Source: an uncultured Methylophilaceae bacterium
GTDB lineage: Bacteria > Pseudomonadota > Gammaproteobacteria > Burkholderiales > Methylophilaceae
DNA length: 64,000 nt
Assembly (NCBI GenBank): GCA_903834185.1
Contig: CAILHX010000003.1
Location: forward strand, 34,902 to 98,901
Direction of reading: 5' to 3'
A program made the position numbers and the translations under genes. Positions 1 through 9,955 of this stretch are shown here, one piece after another; within the stretch, counting starts at the first letter, position 1; the number at the start of each line of letters is the position of its first letter. The notes below the pieces were generated by a model that saw nothing but the letters and a program-made list of their open reading frames with translations, was not told where the DNA came from and did no database searches.

Positions 1-653
1 CGTTGGCGAGTGAATTGGCCTGTGACTGTGCTGTTTATGCGACGGATGTCCGCGATGGTCAGTCTTTGCAGCATGCCGCACAGGATTTCATACAGCGGTT
101 CGGAGTGCCGGATATCGTGATCGCGAATGCCGGAGTTTCCAGTGGAACATTGACCGAACAGGCGCAACATCTGGCAACTTTCCGTGCCATAATGGAAATC
201 AATGTGCTGGGCATGGTGCATACTTTCCAGCCTTTTTTAAAAGCCATGAAACATCGAGCACAAGGCCAACTGGTAGGCATTGCCAGCGTCGCGGGCTTGC
301 GCGGTATTCCGGGTGCAAGTGCCTACTCTGCTTCCAAGGCAGCGGCTATCTCGTATCTGGAAAGCTTGCGCGGAGAATTGGCGGGCACTGGGATCGGCGT
401 TACCACCATCTGTCCCGGTTATATTCGAACCCCAATGACAGACATCAACCCTTATAAAATGCCGTTCCTGATGGAAGCCGGTGTCGCCGCACGAAAAATG
501 GCACGTATCATCGCCAACGGGCAGCGTTACGCGATCCTGCCGTGGCAGATGGCTGTGCTGGGACGGCTGATGAAGCTCTTGCCAGCCGCCGTTTGGGATT
601 GGGCCATGAAAAAAGCCCCATATAAACCTTATCTGGATTGCGACTGGCTGTAA
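1..653 (+). CDS. Short-chain dehydrogenase/reductase (SDR), 5' end cut off by window
   Basis: The visible part is about 216 residues, and the reading frame is open to the left edge, so the N-terminal glycine-rich NAD(P) motif lies outside the window. What remains is the C-terminal two thirds of a classical SDR: an NAG motif (IANAGVS), a catalytic-serine segment (GIASVAG) and the YSASKAA signature holding the YxxxK pair. After PGYIRTPM come about 70 residues with a hydrophobic, basic tail, as seen in SDRs of fatty-acid or ketone reduction. The substrate cannot be read from the sequence. The gene lies 39 bp upstream of pepP on the same strand and may be cotranscribed with it. Confidence 0.9.
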   Translation, partial: LASELACDCAVYATDVRDGQSLQHAAQDFIQRFGVPDIVIANAGVSSGTLTEQAQHLATFRAIMEINVLGMVHTFQPFLKAMKHRAQGQLVGIASVAGLRGIPGASAYSASKAAAISYLESLRGELAGTGIGVTTICPGYIRTPMTDINPYKMPFLMEAGVAARKMARIIANGQRYAILPWQMAVLGRLMKLLPAAVWDWAMKKAPYKPYLDCDWL

Positions 654-692
654 TTTGTCGATGGTTTAGAATGCGACTTTGAAAATACAATC

Positions 693-1988
693 ATGAACAT
701 CAATCCATATATTTCACGCCGCAATGCGCTACTTCAGAAATTGGGTGATGGTGTCGCCATCATCCCTACTGCCACAGAAAAGCAGCGTAATAGCGATGCG
801 CACTATGCCTATCGTTTCGACAGCTATTTCTGGTATCTGAGCGGTTTTAACGAACCGGAAGCAGTATTGGTGCTGGTAGGCGGGACTGATCCGAAATCTA
901 TCCTGTTTTGCCGCGACAAGGATATGGAGCGGGAGATATGGGATGGTTTCCGCTACGGACCTGAAGGGGCGAAACAGGAATTCGGCTTTGATGAAACTTA
1001 TTCCATCGCCGAGTTCGATAAGAAATTACCCGAACTCATCGCTAATCGCACTACGCTCTGGCACTCTCTGGGTCATGACGCCGTCTGGGATACACGTATT
1101 GCTGCCGGGCTGAATGCGGTGCGCGCCCAGACCCGCGCCGGTAAACGTGCGCCCGCGCATATCAATGATCTGCGCCAGTTACTGGACGCGATGCGTTTGC
1201 TGAAAGATGCACACGAGATCAGCGCTATGCAGCGTGCCGCAGATATCAGCTCCGGTGCCCATGTTCGCGCCATGCAGGCATCACGCGTGGGTTTGCATGA
1301 GTACGCACTGGAGGCGGAGCTGAGTTACGAATTCAGGCGTAACGGAGCGGATGCCCATGCTTACACGCCGATTGTGGCGGGCGGCAGTAACGCTTGCGTA
1401 TTGCATTACGTTAGTAATAATCAGCTATTGCATGACAATACACTGGTACTCATAGACGCAGGTTGTGAAGTCGCGGGGTATGCATCCGACATTACGCGCA
1501 CTTTCCCTGTGAACGGCAAATTCAGTACCGCACAACGCGATGTTTACGAGATCGTGCTGGCAGCACAGGCAGCGGCGATCGCCATGATTAAACCCGGAAA
1601 TGCCTTTGTTGCGCCGCATGAAGCTGCATTGAAGACGCTGGTGCAAGGCATGCTGGAGTTGAAATTGTTGCAAGGCAGTGTAGAAGGTAATATTGAGTCC
1701 GAAGCCTACAAGCGTTTCTATATGCACCGTACCAGCCACTGGCTGGGTCTGGATGTACATGACGCAGGTGAATATAAAGATGGCGAAGCCTGGGTGAAAT
1801 TTGCTCCGGGCATGGCGCTCACGGTTGAGCCTGGTCTTTATATCCGTGCAGCCGACGACATTCCAAAACATCTGGCCAACATCGGCATACGCATCGAAGA
1901 TGACGTACTGGTGACCGCATCAGGTTGTCATGTCTACACGACAGCCCCCAAATCTGTAGCTGATATCGAAGCGGTGATGCAGCCGTGA
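693..1988 (+). CDS. pepP: Xaa-Pro aminopeptidase (aminopeptidase P)
   Basis: Cytoplasmic dimanganese peptidase that removes an N-terminal residue preceding proline. At 431 aa it has the full family length: an N-terminal creatinase-like domain (about 1-170) and a C-terminal pita-bread domain. Metal ligands are visible in order: the Asp pair in DAGCEVAGYASDITR, His in HRTSHWLGLDVHD, Glu in TVEPGLYI and Glu in IRIEDDVLV. The stop codon overlaps the GTG start of the next gene (GTGA), so it heads an operon with the two ubiquinone hydroxylase genes, an arrangement also known from enterobacteria (pepP-ubiH). The Shine-Dalgarno sequence before its ATG is weak. Confidence 0.95.
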   Translation: MNINPYISRRNALLQKLGDGVAIIPTATEKQRNSDAHYAYRFDSYFWYLSGFNEPEAVLVLVGGTDPKSILFCRDKDMEREIWDGFRYGPEGAKQEFGFDETYSIAEFDKKLPELIANRTTLWHSLGHDAVWDTRIAAGLNAVRAQTRAGKRAPAHINDLRQLLDAMRLLKDAHEISAMQRAADISSGAHVRAMQASRVGLHEYALEAELSYEFRRNGADAHAYTPIVAGGSNACVLHYVSNNQLLHDNTLVLIDAGCEVAGYASDITRTFPVNGKFSTAQRDVYEIVLAAQAAAIAMIKPGNAFVAPHEAALKTLVQGMLELKLLQGSVEGNIESEAYKRFYMHRTSHWLGLDVHDAGEYKDGEAWVKFAPGMALTVEPGLYIRAADDIPKHLANIGIRIEDDVLVTASGCHVYTTAPKSVADIEAVMQP

Positions 1989-3154
1989 ACCAGCATGTCG
2001 TGATTGTAGGCGGCGGCCCGGTAGGTGCAGCTTTTGCCCTTGCCCTGGCCGATAGTGGCTTGGAAGTAACTGTCCTCGAGGCTCGGCAAGTTACTGCTCC
2101 GCTTGCATCTCGTGCCATTGCTTTATCCGAGAGTAGCCACTTGATTCTGGAGCGCCTGGGTGTGTGGAATCAACTGGTCGCGAATGCCGCGCCGATACGT
2201 AGCATCCACATCTCTGAAAATGGCCGTTTTGGCCGTACCTTACTTACTGCCGAACAATTCAACCACCCGACCTTGGGTTATGTGGTGGATTATGTTCATT
2301 TGGGCGCCGTGCTGGAGCAGGCTCTAGATCAGAAATTAACTCAGCGCGTTCAGCTGCGTTATGGCGCTACGGTGCAATCTTTGCAGCCTGATGCTGAAGG
2401 CTGCACCGTTAATTTCGAGCAAGCAGGTGAAAGCCTCAGCATACGTGCACAACTGACAGTAGTGGCTGACGGTGGGCGCAGTATCAATAATATCCCCGGG
2501 CTGAACCGAGAAACGCGCGACTATGGGCAGTCTGCGCTGGTCGCAAGAGTCAGGACTGAATTGCCGCACAATTTTATGGCGTTTGAACGCTTCACTAAAA
2601 ACGGTCCCGTCGCGTTGTTGCCATGGAATGCGGATGAAATGGCGCTGGTGTGGGTGGAGACGCCAGAAAAGGCCGAGCAATTGCGTCAACTGATTGACGT
2701 CCGATTTCTAAGTGATCTGCACCAGCATTTTGGCGACAGGCTGGGCAAATTCACCAGTGTCGCACATCGCAACTTGTTCCCCCTCAAAATGGCTTCGGTA
2801 CGGCCGGCAACAGCGCAACATCTTGCCGTGATCGGCAATGCAGCACAAACACTACATCCTATCGCCGGCCAGGGTTTCAATCTGGGGTTGCGCGATGCAT
2901 GGGAACTTGCACAAAGCATAGCGATCACCCCGCATGCAGAACTAGGCGGCGTAGCCATGCTGGCGCAATATAGTCGAAGCAGACGCAAGGATACCGGTGG
3001 CGGCATGCTGTTCACCGATTTTCTGGTACAGACTTTTTCCAAGGATATTCCCATGCTTGGCGGCTTGCGTGGTGCAGGACTGGCGGCGCTGGATATGCTC
3101 GTGCCTGCCAAGCAGTATCTGATGCGAAAAATGAGTTTTGGGGCGCAAAAATGA
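1985..3154 (+). CDS. ubiH: UbiH-type FAD-dependent ubiquinone-biosynthesis hydroxylase
   Basis: Flavoprotein monooxygenase (389 aa) of the UbiH/UbiF/Coq6 family, which hydroxylates the ring of the polyprenyl-phenol precursor of ubiquinone. Visible are the N-terminal dinucleotide-binding GGGPVGAAFALAL, a mid-protein VADGGRS (DG motif) and GNAAQTLHPIAGQGFNLGLRD, the second FAD-binding motif of the family. The stretch AFERFTKNGPVALLPW resembles UbiH more than UbiF. GTG is the start, overlapping the pepP stop; its own stop overlaps the next ATG (ATGA), so translation is probably coupled through three genes. Confidence 0.9.
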   Translation: MNQHVVIVGGGPVGAAFALALADSGLEVTVLEARQVTAPLASRAIALSESSHLILERLGVWNQLVANAAPIRSIHISENGRFGRTLLTAEQFNHPTLGYVVDYVHLGAVLEQALDQKLTQRVQLRYGATVQSLQPDAEGCTVNFEQAGESLSIRAQLTVVADGGRSINNIPGLNRETRDYGQSALVARVRTELPHNFMAFERFTKNGPVALLPWNADEMALVWVETPEKAEQLRQLIDVRFLSDLHQHFGDRLGKFTSVAHRNLFPLKMASVRPATAQHLAVIGNAAQTLHPIAGQGFNLGLRDAWELAQSIAITPHAELGGVAMLAQYSRSRRKDTGGGMLFTDFLVQTFSKDIPMLGGLRGAGLAALDMLVPAKQYLMRKMSFGAQK

Positions 3155-4314
3155 CCTCTAAAACTTATGATGTCGTGATTGTTGGTGGCGGTCTGGTGGG
3201 AGCGGTGTTAGCACTTGCTTTGGGTAAGAGTAACATCAAGACCGCGTTGATAGAATCTTCGAGGCCGGAAACTACTGACAGCGAATGGGATAGCCGCATC
3301 TATGCCATCACCCCCGCCAATGTCGAATTTCTGCGCGGCTTGGATGTATGGGACATGCTTGATAGCACGCGTATCACTGCCATCCATGCGATGCATATCT
3401 GGGGAGATAGCAGTGCTACGCCGCTGGCATTTGATGCTTACTCCGCCGGGGTCGCTGAGTTGAGCTGGATCGCCGAAAGTCGTTTGATGCACAGTGCCAT
3501 CCTTGACGCTATACGAAGCACTCCGGCGATTGAGGTGTGCTGTCCAGCACGTTGTATCGATCTGAAATGGACTGCAGATGCCGCAACCTTGAATCTGCAA
3601 GATGGCACAAAATTGACCACGAAACTGATCGTCGCTGCTGATGGTGCTAACTCATGGGTGCGTCAGCAGGCAGGCATCACCGTAGAAAAAACTCCGTATT
3701 TCCAGCAAGGCATCGTGGCCAACTTCACAACCTCCTTACCGCATCAGTATATTGCCAGGCAATGGTTCAAGCGCGATGGCGTACTGGCATGGCTGCCGTT
3801 GCCGGATCGACGCATATCCATGGTGTGGTCGTTGTTCGATGAGCAAGCAAATGAGTTGTTGAAACTGGACAACGACGCTTTCTGTCAAACGGTCGCCGAA
3901 GCCGGGCAACATATGCTGGGAACATTGCAATTGATCACACCTCCAGCCGCTTTTCCGTTAGCTGTGCAGCGTAGCGCAGCTTTGGTCGCGCCGCGCCTGG
4001 CCTTGGTTGGCGACGCAGCACATCTGGTGCATCCACTGGCTGGCCAAGGCATGAATCTGGGTTTACGCGACGTTCAATCGCTGGCTGGCATTATTGCCGA
4101 GTCATCACAGGATGCAGGAAACTGGCTCGCTTTGCGACGCTATGAACGCGGCAGAAAGGCCGATATTCTTGCAATGCAAACGGTCACCTATGGTTTGCAG
4201 AAGCTATTCAATAATGATAATCCGATGTTGGGTTGGTTAAGAAACACAGGCTTGAATGCAGTGGATAAAATCTCGCCGCTCAAGCGTTTACTTATTGCAC
4301 AGGCAATTGCCTGA
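3151..4314 (+). CDS. Second UbiH/UbiF/VisC-family FAD hydroxylase of ubiquinone synthesis
   Basis: Paralogue of the preceding gene (387 aa) with the same architecture: N-terminal GGGLVGAVLALALG, internal VAADGANSWVRQQAG and GDAAHLVHPLAGQGMNLGLRD. The middle segment (QWFKRDGVLAWLPLPD) is closer to UbiF/UbiI-like members, so it probably acts at a different ring position from its neighbour. Which carbon it hydroxylates cannot be read from sequence, so no symbol is given. ATGA overlap with the upstream gene; dsbC follows 15 bp downstream. Confidence 0.88.
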   Translation: MTSKTYDVVIVGGGLVGAVLALALGKSNIKTALIESSRPETTDSEWDSRIYAITPANVEFLRGLDVWDMLDSTRITAIHAMHIWGDSSATPLAFDAYSAGVAELSWIAESRLMHSAILDAIRSTPAIEVCCPARCIDLKWTADAATLNLQDGTKLTTKLIVAADGANSWVRQQAGITVEKTPYFQQGIVANFTTSLPHQYIARQWFKRDGVLAWLPLPDRRISMVWSLFDEQANELLKLDNDAFCQTVAEAGQHMLGTLQLITPPAAFPLAVQRSAALVAPRLALVGDAAHLVHPLAGQGMNLGLRDVQSLAGIIAESSQDAGNWLALRRYERGRKADILAMQTVTYGLQKLFNNDNPMLGWLRNTGLNAVDKISPLKRLLIAQAIA

Positions 4315-4329
4315 TTTTTAAGGAATGAC

Positions 4330-5058
4330 ATGTTAAAGAAGTGCATGCTGGGATTCATGCTTTTGATTTTGACCTCTGCGGCATTCGCAGATGAAGCTTC
4401 CGTGCGTAAGGCATTCCAACAGGCTTATCCGAAAGTGAAGCTGGAAAGCGTGACTAAAACCCAATACGGCGGTTTGTATGAGGTCTACGCAGGTGGACAG
4501 ATCATCTATACCGATGACAATTTCGGTTTTTTTATTGTGGATGGACGCTTGATTGATGTGAAGAACAGGCGTGATGTGACTTCGGAACGAACAGAAGAAT
4601 TAAGCCGGATAGATTTCAGCAGCTTGCCGCTGGAACAGGCCATCAAAGTAGTGAAAGGCAGTGGCAGCCGCAAAATGGTGGTGTTTTCTGATCCGGATTG
4701 CCCTTACTGCAAGCAGCTGGAGCAAGAGGGTCTGGCACCTATCACTGATGTGACTATTTATACATTTTTGTTTCCAATAGAACGGCTGCATCCTGGTGCG
4801 CCGGACACAGCCAAGGCGATCTGGTGTGCACCGGATCGCGCCAGGGCCTGGACCAATTGGATGCTTAAAAACTATTTGCCGCAAGGGAATACGTCTTGCA
4901 GCGTACCACTGGATAGTGTCTCGGTGCTGGCGCAAAAGCTGGGAGTAAATAGTACTCCCACACTATTTTTTGCGGATGGTGGGAGGCTAAGGGGTGCTTA
5001 TCCGACCGAAGATATCGAAAAAGCGTTGAGTGCAGGGCCAAAAAGACCACAAAAATAG
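4330..5058 (+). CDS. dsbC: Periplasmic thiol:disulfide interchange protein DsbC
   Basis: Disulfide isomerase of 242 aa. The first ~20 residues are a signal peptide ending in TSAAFA before DEAS. Residues ~20-80 form the DsbC dimerisation domain, followed by a linker and a thioredoxin fold with the active-site CPYC motif (DPDCPYCKQLE). A second cysteine pair (IWC...NTSC) matches the structural disulfide of DsbC, and the cis-proline is in NSTPTLFF. Good Shine-Dalgarno AAGGAATGAC before ATG. It probably closes the pepP-ubiH-ubiF operon; 142 bp of non-coding leader for the cold-shock gene follow. Confidence 0.95.
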   Translation: MLKKCMLGFMLLILTSAAFADEASVRKAFQQAYPKVKLESVTKTQYGGLYEVYAGGQIIYTDDNFGFFIVDGRLIDVKNRRDVTSERTEELSRIDFSSLPLEQAIKVVKGSGSRKMVVFSDPDCPYCKQLEQEGLAPITDVTIYTFLFPIERLHPGAPDTAKAIWCAPDRARAWTNWMLKNYLPQGNTSCSVPLDSVSVLAQKLGVNSTPTLFFADGGRLRGAYPTEDIEKALSAGPKRPQK

Positions 5059-5200
5059 TATTTAGTTATTGACTTATCCAAATTTTTTGCGTGAAAATGC
5101 AATTAGGTGTTTGCTTCATGCGGTGAATGTGCTTTGCATTTAGGCTTGAAATACAAACTTTTTGGGGTGCCTACCCGCTATTTGGTTAAGGAAGTCTGCA

Positions 5201-5407
5201 ATGGCAACAGGTATTGTAAAGTGGTTTAATGACGCCAAAGGGTATGGTTTTATTACCCCGGATGGCGGCGGCGATGATTTGTTCGCACACTTTTCTGCGA
5301 TCAACGAAGCCGGTTTCAAAACGCTAAAAGAAGGCCAGAAAGTCACTTTTGACGTAGTAGATGGCCCAAAAGGCAAACAAGCATCAAATATTCAAAAAGC
5401 AGCGTGA
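5201..5407 (+). CDS. Cold-shock domain protein (CspA family)
   Basis: Single OB-fold nucleic-acid-binding protein of 68 aa, the standard length. RNP1-like KGYGFITPD and RNP2-like DLFAHFSAI motifs are present, with the aromatic residues that stack on RNA. The ATG at 5201 is chosen over upstream in-frame codons because AAGGAAG lies 8 bp before it and the protein then begins [10 protein letters not shown], the family norm. About 140 bp separate it from dsbC, room for the long 5' leader typical of cold-shock mRNAs, but no defined structure is claimed. Confidence 0.96.
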   Translation: MATGIVKWFNDAKGYGFITPDGGGDDLFAHFSAINEAGFKTLKEGQKVTFDVVDGPKGKQASNIQKAA

Positions 5408-5426
5408 CCTTAATGCTGCTTTTGTG

Positions 5427-5460
5427 AAAACGCGCTGTGTGTCTCACCAGCGCGTTTTTT
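5427..5460 (+). terminator. Bidirectional intrinsic terminator between csp and icd
   Basis: Perfect 7-bp stem CGCGCTG/CAGCGCG (5431-5437 with 5448-5454) and 10-nt loop, preceded by AAAA and followed by TTTTTT. The A run makes it usable from both strands, as fits the convergent csp and icd genes. Confidence 0.9.
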
Positions 5461-5471
5461 ATTATTGTTGA

Positions 5472-6704
5472 CTACATATGACTCACGATCTCGGCACCAA
5501 ATGCGGCACTTCCCACTTGCGTAGCGCCTTCCATCTGCGTGGAAAAATCAAAAGTGACGCGTTTGGAGGTAATGGCTTTCGCCACACCATTCAATACCAG
5601 ATCGGCTGCTTCTTTCCATCCCATATGACGTAGCATCATTTCCGCCGATAGAATCAACGAACTTGGATTAGCCAGATCCTGCCCTGCGATTTTGGGAGCC
5701 GTGCCGTGGGTGGCCTCGAACATGGCGACCGAGTCGGACAGATTGGCGCCGGGGGCGATGCCAATACCGCCAACCTGGGCGGCTAGTGCATCAGAGATGT
5801 AGTCACCATTGAGATTCAAGGTGGCAACGATGTCCTGTTGCTCAGGATGTAACAGTATGTCTTGCAAGAACGCATCTGCGATGGAGTCCTTGATCACAAT
5901 ACCGTTGGGTAGTTTGCACCAAGGGCCGCCATCTATCTCTACTGCACCGAATTCCTGTTTGGCAAGTTCGTAGCCCCAGCTTTTAAAACCGCCTTCAGTG
6001 AACTTCATGATATTGCCTTTGTGCACTAAAGTGACGGATTTGCGTTCGTTATCTATAGCGTACTGGATGGCGCGCCGGATCAGGCGCTGGCTGCCCTCCT
6101 TGGAAACCGGCTTGATGCCGATCGCGGACGTTGCCGGGAAACGGATCTTCTTCGCTCCGCCCAATTCACCCAATAATGCAATGATCTTTTTTACCTCAGG
6201 ACTGCCGGCAGCCCATTCGATGCCGGCGTAGATGTCTTCGGTGTTTTCACGGAAAATGACCATATCGGTCTTCTCTGGATGTTTTACCGGGCTGGGGACA
6301 CCCTGAAAATATTGTACAGGGCGCAAACATACATACAGATCGAGTACCTGACGCAAAGTGACGTTCAGAGAGCGGATGCCGCCGCCAACTGGGGTGGTAA
6401 GAGGTCCTTTAATGGAAATTACATAGTCGCGAACAGCTTCCAGCGTTTCGTCCGGTAACCAGGCACCGGTCAGGCCGAGAGCTTTTTCTCCTGCATAAAC
6501 TTCCATCCATGCGATTGCACGTTTGCCCTTATAAGCTTTACTCACCGCTGCATCCACTACCTGCTGCATGGGTGGGGTAATATCCACGCCGATGCCGTCG
6601 CCCTCAATAAATGGGATAATCGGCTGGTCGGGTACGTTCAGCGTGTTATCTGCATTGACGGTGATTTTTTGCCCACTACTGGGGACGACGATTTTTGTTG
6701 ACAT
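5472..6704 (-). CDS. icd: NADP-dependent isocitrate dehydrogenase
   Basis: TCA-cycle enzyme converting isocitrate to 2-oxoglutarate with NADPH formation. At 410 aa it matches the bacterial homodimeric type. Substrate-loop residues are visible in [10 protein letters not shown] (the serine is the site phosphorylated by AceK in enterobacteria), with [15 protein letters not shown] and the NGDYISD metal/substrate region. The ATG at 6704 is preferred over an adjacent in-frame TTG because AGGAG lies 6 bp from it. It is divergent from rluE with only 30 bp between start codons, so the two promoters must overlap coding sequence. Confidence 0.96.
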   Translation of the reverse strand: MSTKIVVPSSGQKITVNADNTLNVPDQPIIPFIEGDGIGVDITPPMQQVVDAAVSKAYKGKRAIAWMEVYAGEKALGLTGAWLPDETLEAVRDYVISIKGPLTTPVGGGIRSLNVTLRQVLDLYVCLRPVQYFQGVPSPVKHPEKTDMVIFRENTEDIYAGIEWAAGSPEVKKIIALLGELGGAKKIRFPATSAIGIKPVSKEGSQRLIRRAIQYAIDNERKSVTLVHKGNIMKFTEGGFKSWGYELAKQEFGAVEIDGGPWCKLPNGIVIKDSIADAFLQDILLHPEQQDIVATLNLNGDYISDALAAQVGGIGIAPGANLSDSVAMFEATHGTAPKIAGQDLANPSSLILSAEMMLRHMGWKEAADLVLNGVAKAITSKRVTFDFSTQMEGATQVGSAAFGAEIVSHM

Positions 6705-6734
6705 CAAACACTCCTAAGATACTAAATCATTGCA

Positions 6735-7268
6735 ATGATCATTCTGTTTAACAAGCCCTACGGCGTCATTTGTCAATTCAGTCCGCATGAGACCCATGCA
6801 ACCCTGAAAGACTACATTAAGCTATGCAAGATTTATGCCGCAGGTAGGCTGGACACTGATAGCGAAGGGCTACTTATTTTAACCGATGATGGTGGCTTGC
6901 AGCACCGACTTTCACATCCCAAACACAAATTGGTTAAAATCTACTGGGCACAGGTTGAAGGAACGCCAACAGAGGCAGATCTGGTCCCGTTAAAAAAGGG
7001 TGTAGATCTGGGCGACTTCATTACCCAGCCTGCACAGGTACGTATCATGAATGAGCCCGCTGGTTTATGGCCTAGAGATCCGCCGATACGTGAACGTAAG
7101 GCTATCCCGACTACCTGGCTGGAGATTAAGATCAGTGAAGGCAAGAACCGTCAGGTAAGGCGCATGACGGCCAACATCGGGTTTCCTACCCTGAGGTTGA
7201 TACGTTATGCCATCGGTGATTACACATTGGACGGCCTCGCGTCTGGAGAATGGAAACAGCAACTATGA
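6735..7268 (+). CDS. rluE: rRNA large-subunit pseudouridine synthase E (RsuA/RluE family)
   Basis: Cytoplasmic RNA modification enzyme of 177 aa. The family signature [17 protein letters not shown] holds the catalytic aspartate; [15 protein letters not shown] is the conserved C-terminal motif. It lacks the N-terminal S4 domain of RsuA and RluB, which fits RluE (23S rRNA U2457 in E. coli); the exact target is inferred from that. The stop overlaps the ATG of the next gene (ATGA). Confidence 0.88.
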   Translation: MIILFNKPYGVICQFSPHETHATLKDYIKLCKIYAAGRLDTDSEGLLILTDDGGLQHRLSHPKHKLVKIYWAQVEGTPTEADLVPLKKGVDLGDFITQPAQVRIMNEPAGLWPRDPPIRERKAIPTTWLEIKISEGKNRQVRRMTANIGFPTLRLIRYAIGDYTLDGLASGEWKQQL

Positions 7269-7972
7269 AACCTATCGCGATTTTTCGCCATGCATCCACC
7301 GAAGGGCCGGGATTCCTGGCAGCATTTTTTGACCAGCATGGCCTCCCCTGGCAACTGACACGTATTGATGCAGGAGATGCGTTGCCGTCATCGGCCCTCT
7401 CCTATAGTGGTTTGGTGTTCATGGGCGGGCCGATGAGCGTGAATGACGATCTGCCATGGATTCCGCCTGTGCTGAAGCTTATTCAGCAGGCGGTGGCTGC
7501 GGATATTCCGGTACTGGGTCATTGCCTCGGCGGGCAGCTGATGGCAAAGGCATTGGGTGGTGTGGTGGGCAGTAATAAGGTCAAGGAGATCGGTTGGGGA
7601 GAGATCACTGTCGCTGACAATGATCAAGCACGGCACTGGTTTGGTGAAACTAAAAGCTTCTCTGGTTTTCACTGGCATGGCGAGGCTTTTTCTCTACCAC
7701 AGGGTGCTACTCGATTACTTTCCAGCGCTTACTGTGAAAATCAGGCATTTGCTATCGGTAAAAACCTTGGGTTTCAGTGCCATGTCGAAATGACTGCAAA
7801 AATGGTGCAGGAATGGTGCCATGTTGGTGCGGCCGAAATCGCACAGTCGATTACCAGTCCCGCGGTACAGCCGGTAGAGGAAATCGAGCGCGATCTGACG
7901 GCTAGAATCAAAAAACTGAATGCAATCGCTGAAAGTGTTTACACGCAATGGATACGCGGCTTATTGCGCTAA
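7265..7972 (+). CDS. Class I glutamine amidotransferase-like protein
   Basis: Stand-alone GATase domain of 235 aa, resembling the N-terminal half of GMP synthase. The nucleophile elbow [15 protein letters not shown] carries the cysteine, and FQCHVEMT carries the His and Glu of the triad. FMGGPMSV forms the oxyanion region. No synthase domain is attached, so the acceptor is unknown; proteins of this kind are annotated as GMP-synthase-like or gamma-glutamyl hydrolase-like. The start at 7265 (ATGA overlap with rluE) is preferred over upstream codons inside rluE. Confidence 0.85.
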   Translation: MKPIAIFRHASTEGPGFLAAFFDQHGLPWQLTRIDAGDALPSSALSYSGLVFMGGPMSVNDDLPWIPPVLKLIQQAVAADIPVLGHCLGGQLMAKALGGVVGSNKVKEIGWGEITVADNDQARHWFGETKSFSGFHWHGEAFSLPQGATRLLSSAYCENQAFAIGKNLGFQCHVEMTAKMVQEWCHVGAAEIAQSITSPAVQPVEEIERDLTARIKKLNAIAESVYTQWIRGLLR

Positions 7973-7983
7973 CCTGTGCTTCA

Positions 7984-9945
7984 TCAGCGCATGCCTGATT
8001 TGCTCGTTTTCAACTCGTTTACGTACCGTTGCAGTTGCTTCACCGCTTCGGTACTATTGTTAGTGCCATAACGTAACGGCAGGTAGAGTTCAACAATCAT
8101 TTCTATCGTTGGCTGGCTGGCCGGGAAAGTCTGTGCAGCACGTACCGCAAAATCCAGTGGTCCCTCTGCAGAAAGACGGGGAAGACCCGCTCGCGCCAAT
8201 TTATTCTGAAACCTGATCCAGGCGGTTTGCACCGCATCAAATCCGCTGCGTGCTGGTCGCAGCACCCATAGCGCGATCAATCCTACAATCACAATCAGCA
8301 GGCAGCTCAACCACAATGCCATGTCGCCTCGGCTCACTTTACTGCCGGTGATCTTTGACAAAAACTCTGACTGACGTTGCTGGTTATAACCCAGCACCCA
8401 CTGGTTCCAGTCATTGTTGATGGAATCCCATCCTAGATTCAGGCGTCGGAACAGGCTGGGTCTGGCCAAGGCGGGTAAAGGTTCATCTGCTGGCAAGGCG
8501 CTGGAGATGCCGGATTGTATGCGTTGCGGCGCAACGGCGGAAGTGGGGTCAACCCGCACCCAGCCGCGACCATCTATCCAAACTTCTGCCCATGCATGGG
8601 CATCTGTTTGGCGCACGATCATGTATGCACCCAACTGATTGAATTCTCCACCCTGATAACCGGTCACGACTCGGGCAGGCACCCCGGCAGCGCGCATCAG
8701 GAATACAAAACTGCTGGCGTAGTGCTCGCAAAACCCTTTCCTGGTGTTGAACAGAAATCCGTCTACTGCACTGGCGCCGAGCGGGGGTGGTGTCAGGGTA
8801 TAGCTGAAGCCATTGGCAAACAAGCGCATCGCTTTTTGTATCAATTCATCAGGTTTTCTGGTCTGCGCCGCCCAATCCCGGGCAAGCGCGCGCGTCTTCT
8901 CATTGCCGAATGCAGGCAGACGCAAGGCGCGGGTACGATCGCTGTCATCCAGCGCACTATTTTGGTGATATTGCAGCGCAGAAGTCGCTTCATAGCGGAT
9001 ACGTGAACGCACCGGTTGGCGCGACTGATACTGAAAATCTGTAGTGAGAAAACCCACACTACCGGTTTTGACCGGCATATCCAGTACCAATAACCAGGGT
9101 TTATTGTGTGGTTCCAGCGTAACGGTGTAGGAGATCGGTGCACTATCGGGACGCAATATATTTATGGAGGGGGCCGACTCAATTTGGCTGGAACGCCAGA
9201 CACTGCCGTCATAATCCCACAATACGGGCCCTCGCCAGTAGAGCTGCTCAGGGTCAGGTGTTTTACCTTGAAACGTGACACGGAAAGCAACGGCATCTGA
9301 GCGCGACAAATTGCTGATACTGCCTGGCCTCATCTCGTCAGCAAGCCCGGTCATTCCGCGCGTTGCATCTCTGGGTACACCCCATAATGGTCCGGGGGCA
9401 CGTGGGAAAAGCACGAAAAGTATCAGCATTACCGGTAGCGCCTGAGCGACCAAGCGCCCGCCAAGCGAGAGTAGGGCATCTCTGCTTGCTTGTTTAGCTG
9501 TCTCGTTAAGACTGATCAAAGCAGTGGTAAGCGCTAACAGCGGAATAATGGTGAGAATGGCGATCAGCAAGGCTTGCGAGAAGAGGAAGGTGCAAATGGT
9601 CAGGAAATAGGCAAGCATTACAACCAGAGTAAGGTCACGAATAGACCTTGATTCCATCACCTTGAAAGCGAGCAATAAAGTGAATAGCGCAGTGCTGGCA
9701 TCGCGCCCTGCCAGTCCGCCAAATGTGTATAGCACACCCAGTGCAGCAAGAATTACCAGCGGAAACAGGATTAAATTTCCGGGTAACTTTATAGCTGGAT
9801 TATATTTCTGACGTAATGCCAGCCAGTAACGCCAGCCTAGTAGCAACGCCGATGAGACCACTACCCAGGTTGCCTGATAAGGCACATGAAGCGCCAGTAT
9901 CAGTGCCAGCGAACCTAATACCCAGCGCAGTTGCACGATACTCAA
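7984..9945 (-). CDS. tgpA: TgpA-type membrane transglutaminase (DUF3488 + transglutaminase-like)
   Basis: About 653 aa. The N-terminal ~200 residues are hydrophobic with several membrane segments (DUF3488), followed by a periplasmic transglutaminase-like core containing GFCEHYASSFVFLMRAAGVPARVVTGY (catalytic Cys), a His in DAHAWAEVW and an Asp in RVDPTSAV; a late membrane helix (LWLSCLLIVIVGLIALWVL) and a cytosolic DUF4129-like tail follow. ATG codons at 10068 and 10002 would overlap the DUF58 gene by 113 or 47 bp. A TTG at 9945, just past the DUF58 stop, has GAGG 8 bp upstream and begins the protein right before its first helix, so I choose it. Substrate unknown; this three-gene cluster with MoxR and DUF58 is widespread. 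Confidence 0.88.
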   Translation of the reverse strand: MSIVQLRWVLGSLALILALHVPYQATWVVVSSALLLGWRYWLALRQKYNPAIKLPGNLILFPLVILAALGVLYTFGGLAGRDASTALFTLLLAFKVMESRSIRDLTLVVMLAYFLTICTFLFSQALLIAILTIIPLLALTTALISLNETAKQASRDALLSLGGRLVAQALPVMLILFVLFPRAPGPLWGVPRDATRGMTGLADEMRPGSISNLSRSDAVAFRVTFQGKTPDPEQLYWRGPVLWDYDGSVWRSSQIESAPSINILRPDSAPISYTVTLEPHNKPWLLVLDMPVKTGSVGFLTTDFQYQSRQPVRSRIRYEATSALQYHQNSALDDSDRTRALRLPAFGNEKTRALARDWAAQTRKPDELIQKAMRLFANGFSYTLTPPPLGASAVDGFLFNTRKGFCEHYASSFVFLMRAAGVPARVVTGYQGGEFNQLGAYMIVRQTDAHAWAEVWIDGRGWVRVDPTSAVAPQRIQSGISSALPADEPLPALARPSLFRRLNLGWDSINNDWNQWVLGYNQQRQSEFLSKITGSKVSRGDMALWLSCLLIVIVGLIALWVLRPARSGFDAVQTAWIRFQNKLARAGLPRLSAEGPLDFAVRAAQTFPASQPTIEMIVELYLPLRYGTNNSTEAVKQLQRYVNELKTSKSGMR

Positions 9946-9955
9946 GGCGATGTCC

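Noticed and set aside
5059..5200. Cold-shock RNA thermosensor in the csp leader
   Set aside because: The length is suggestive, but no defined structure or cold-box match could be supported.
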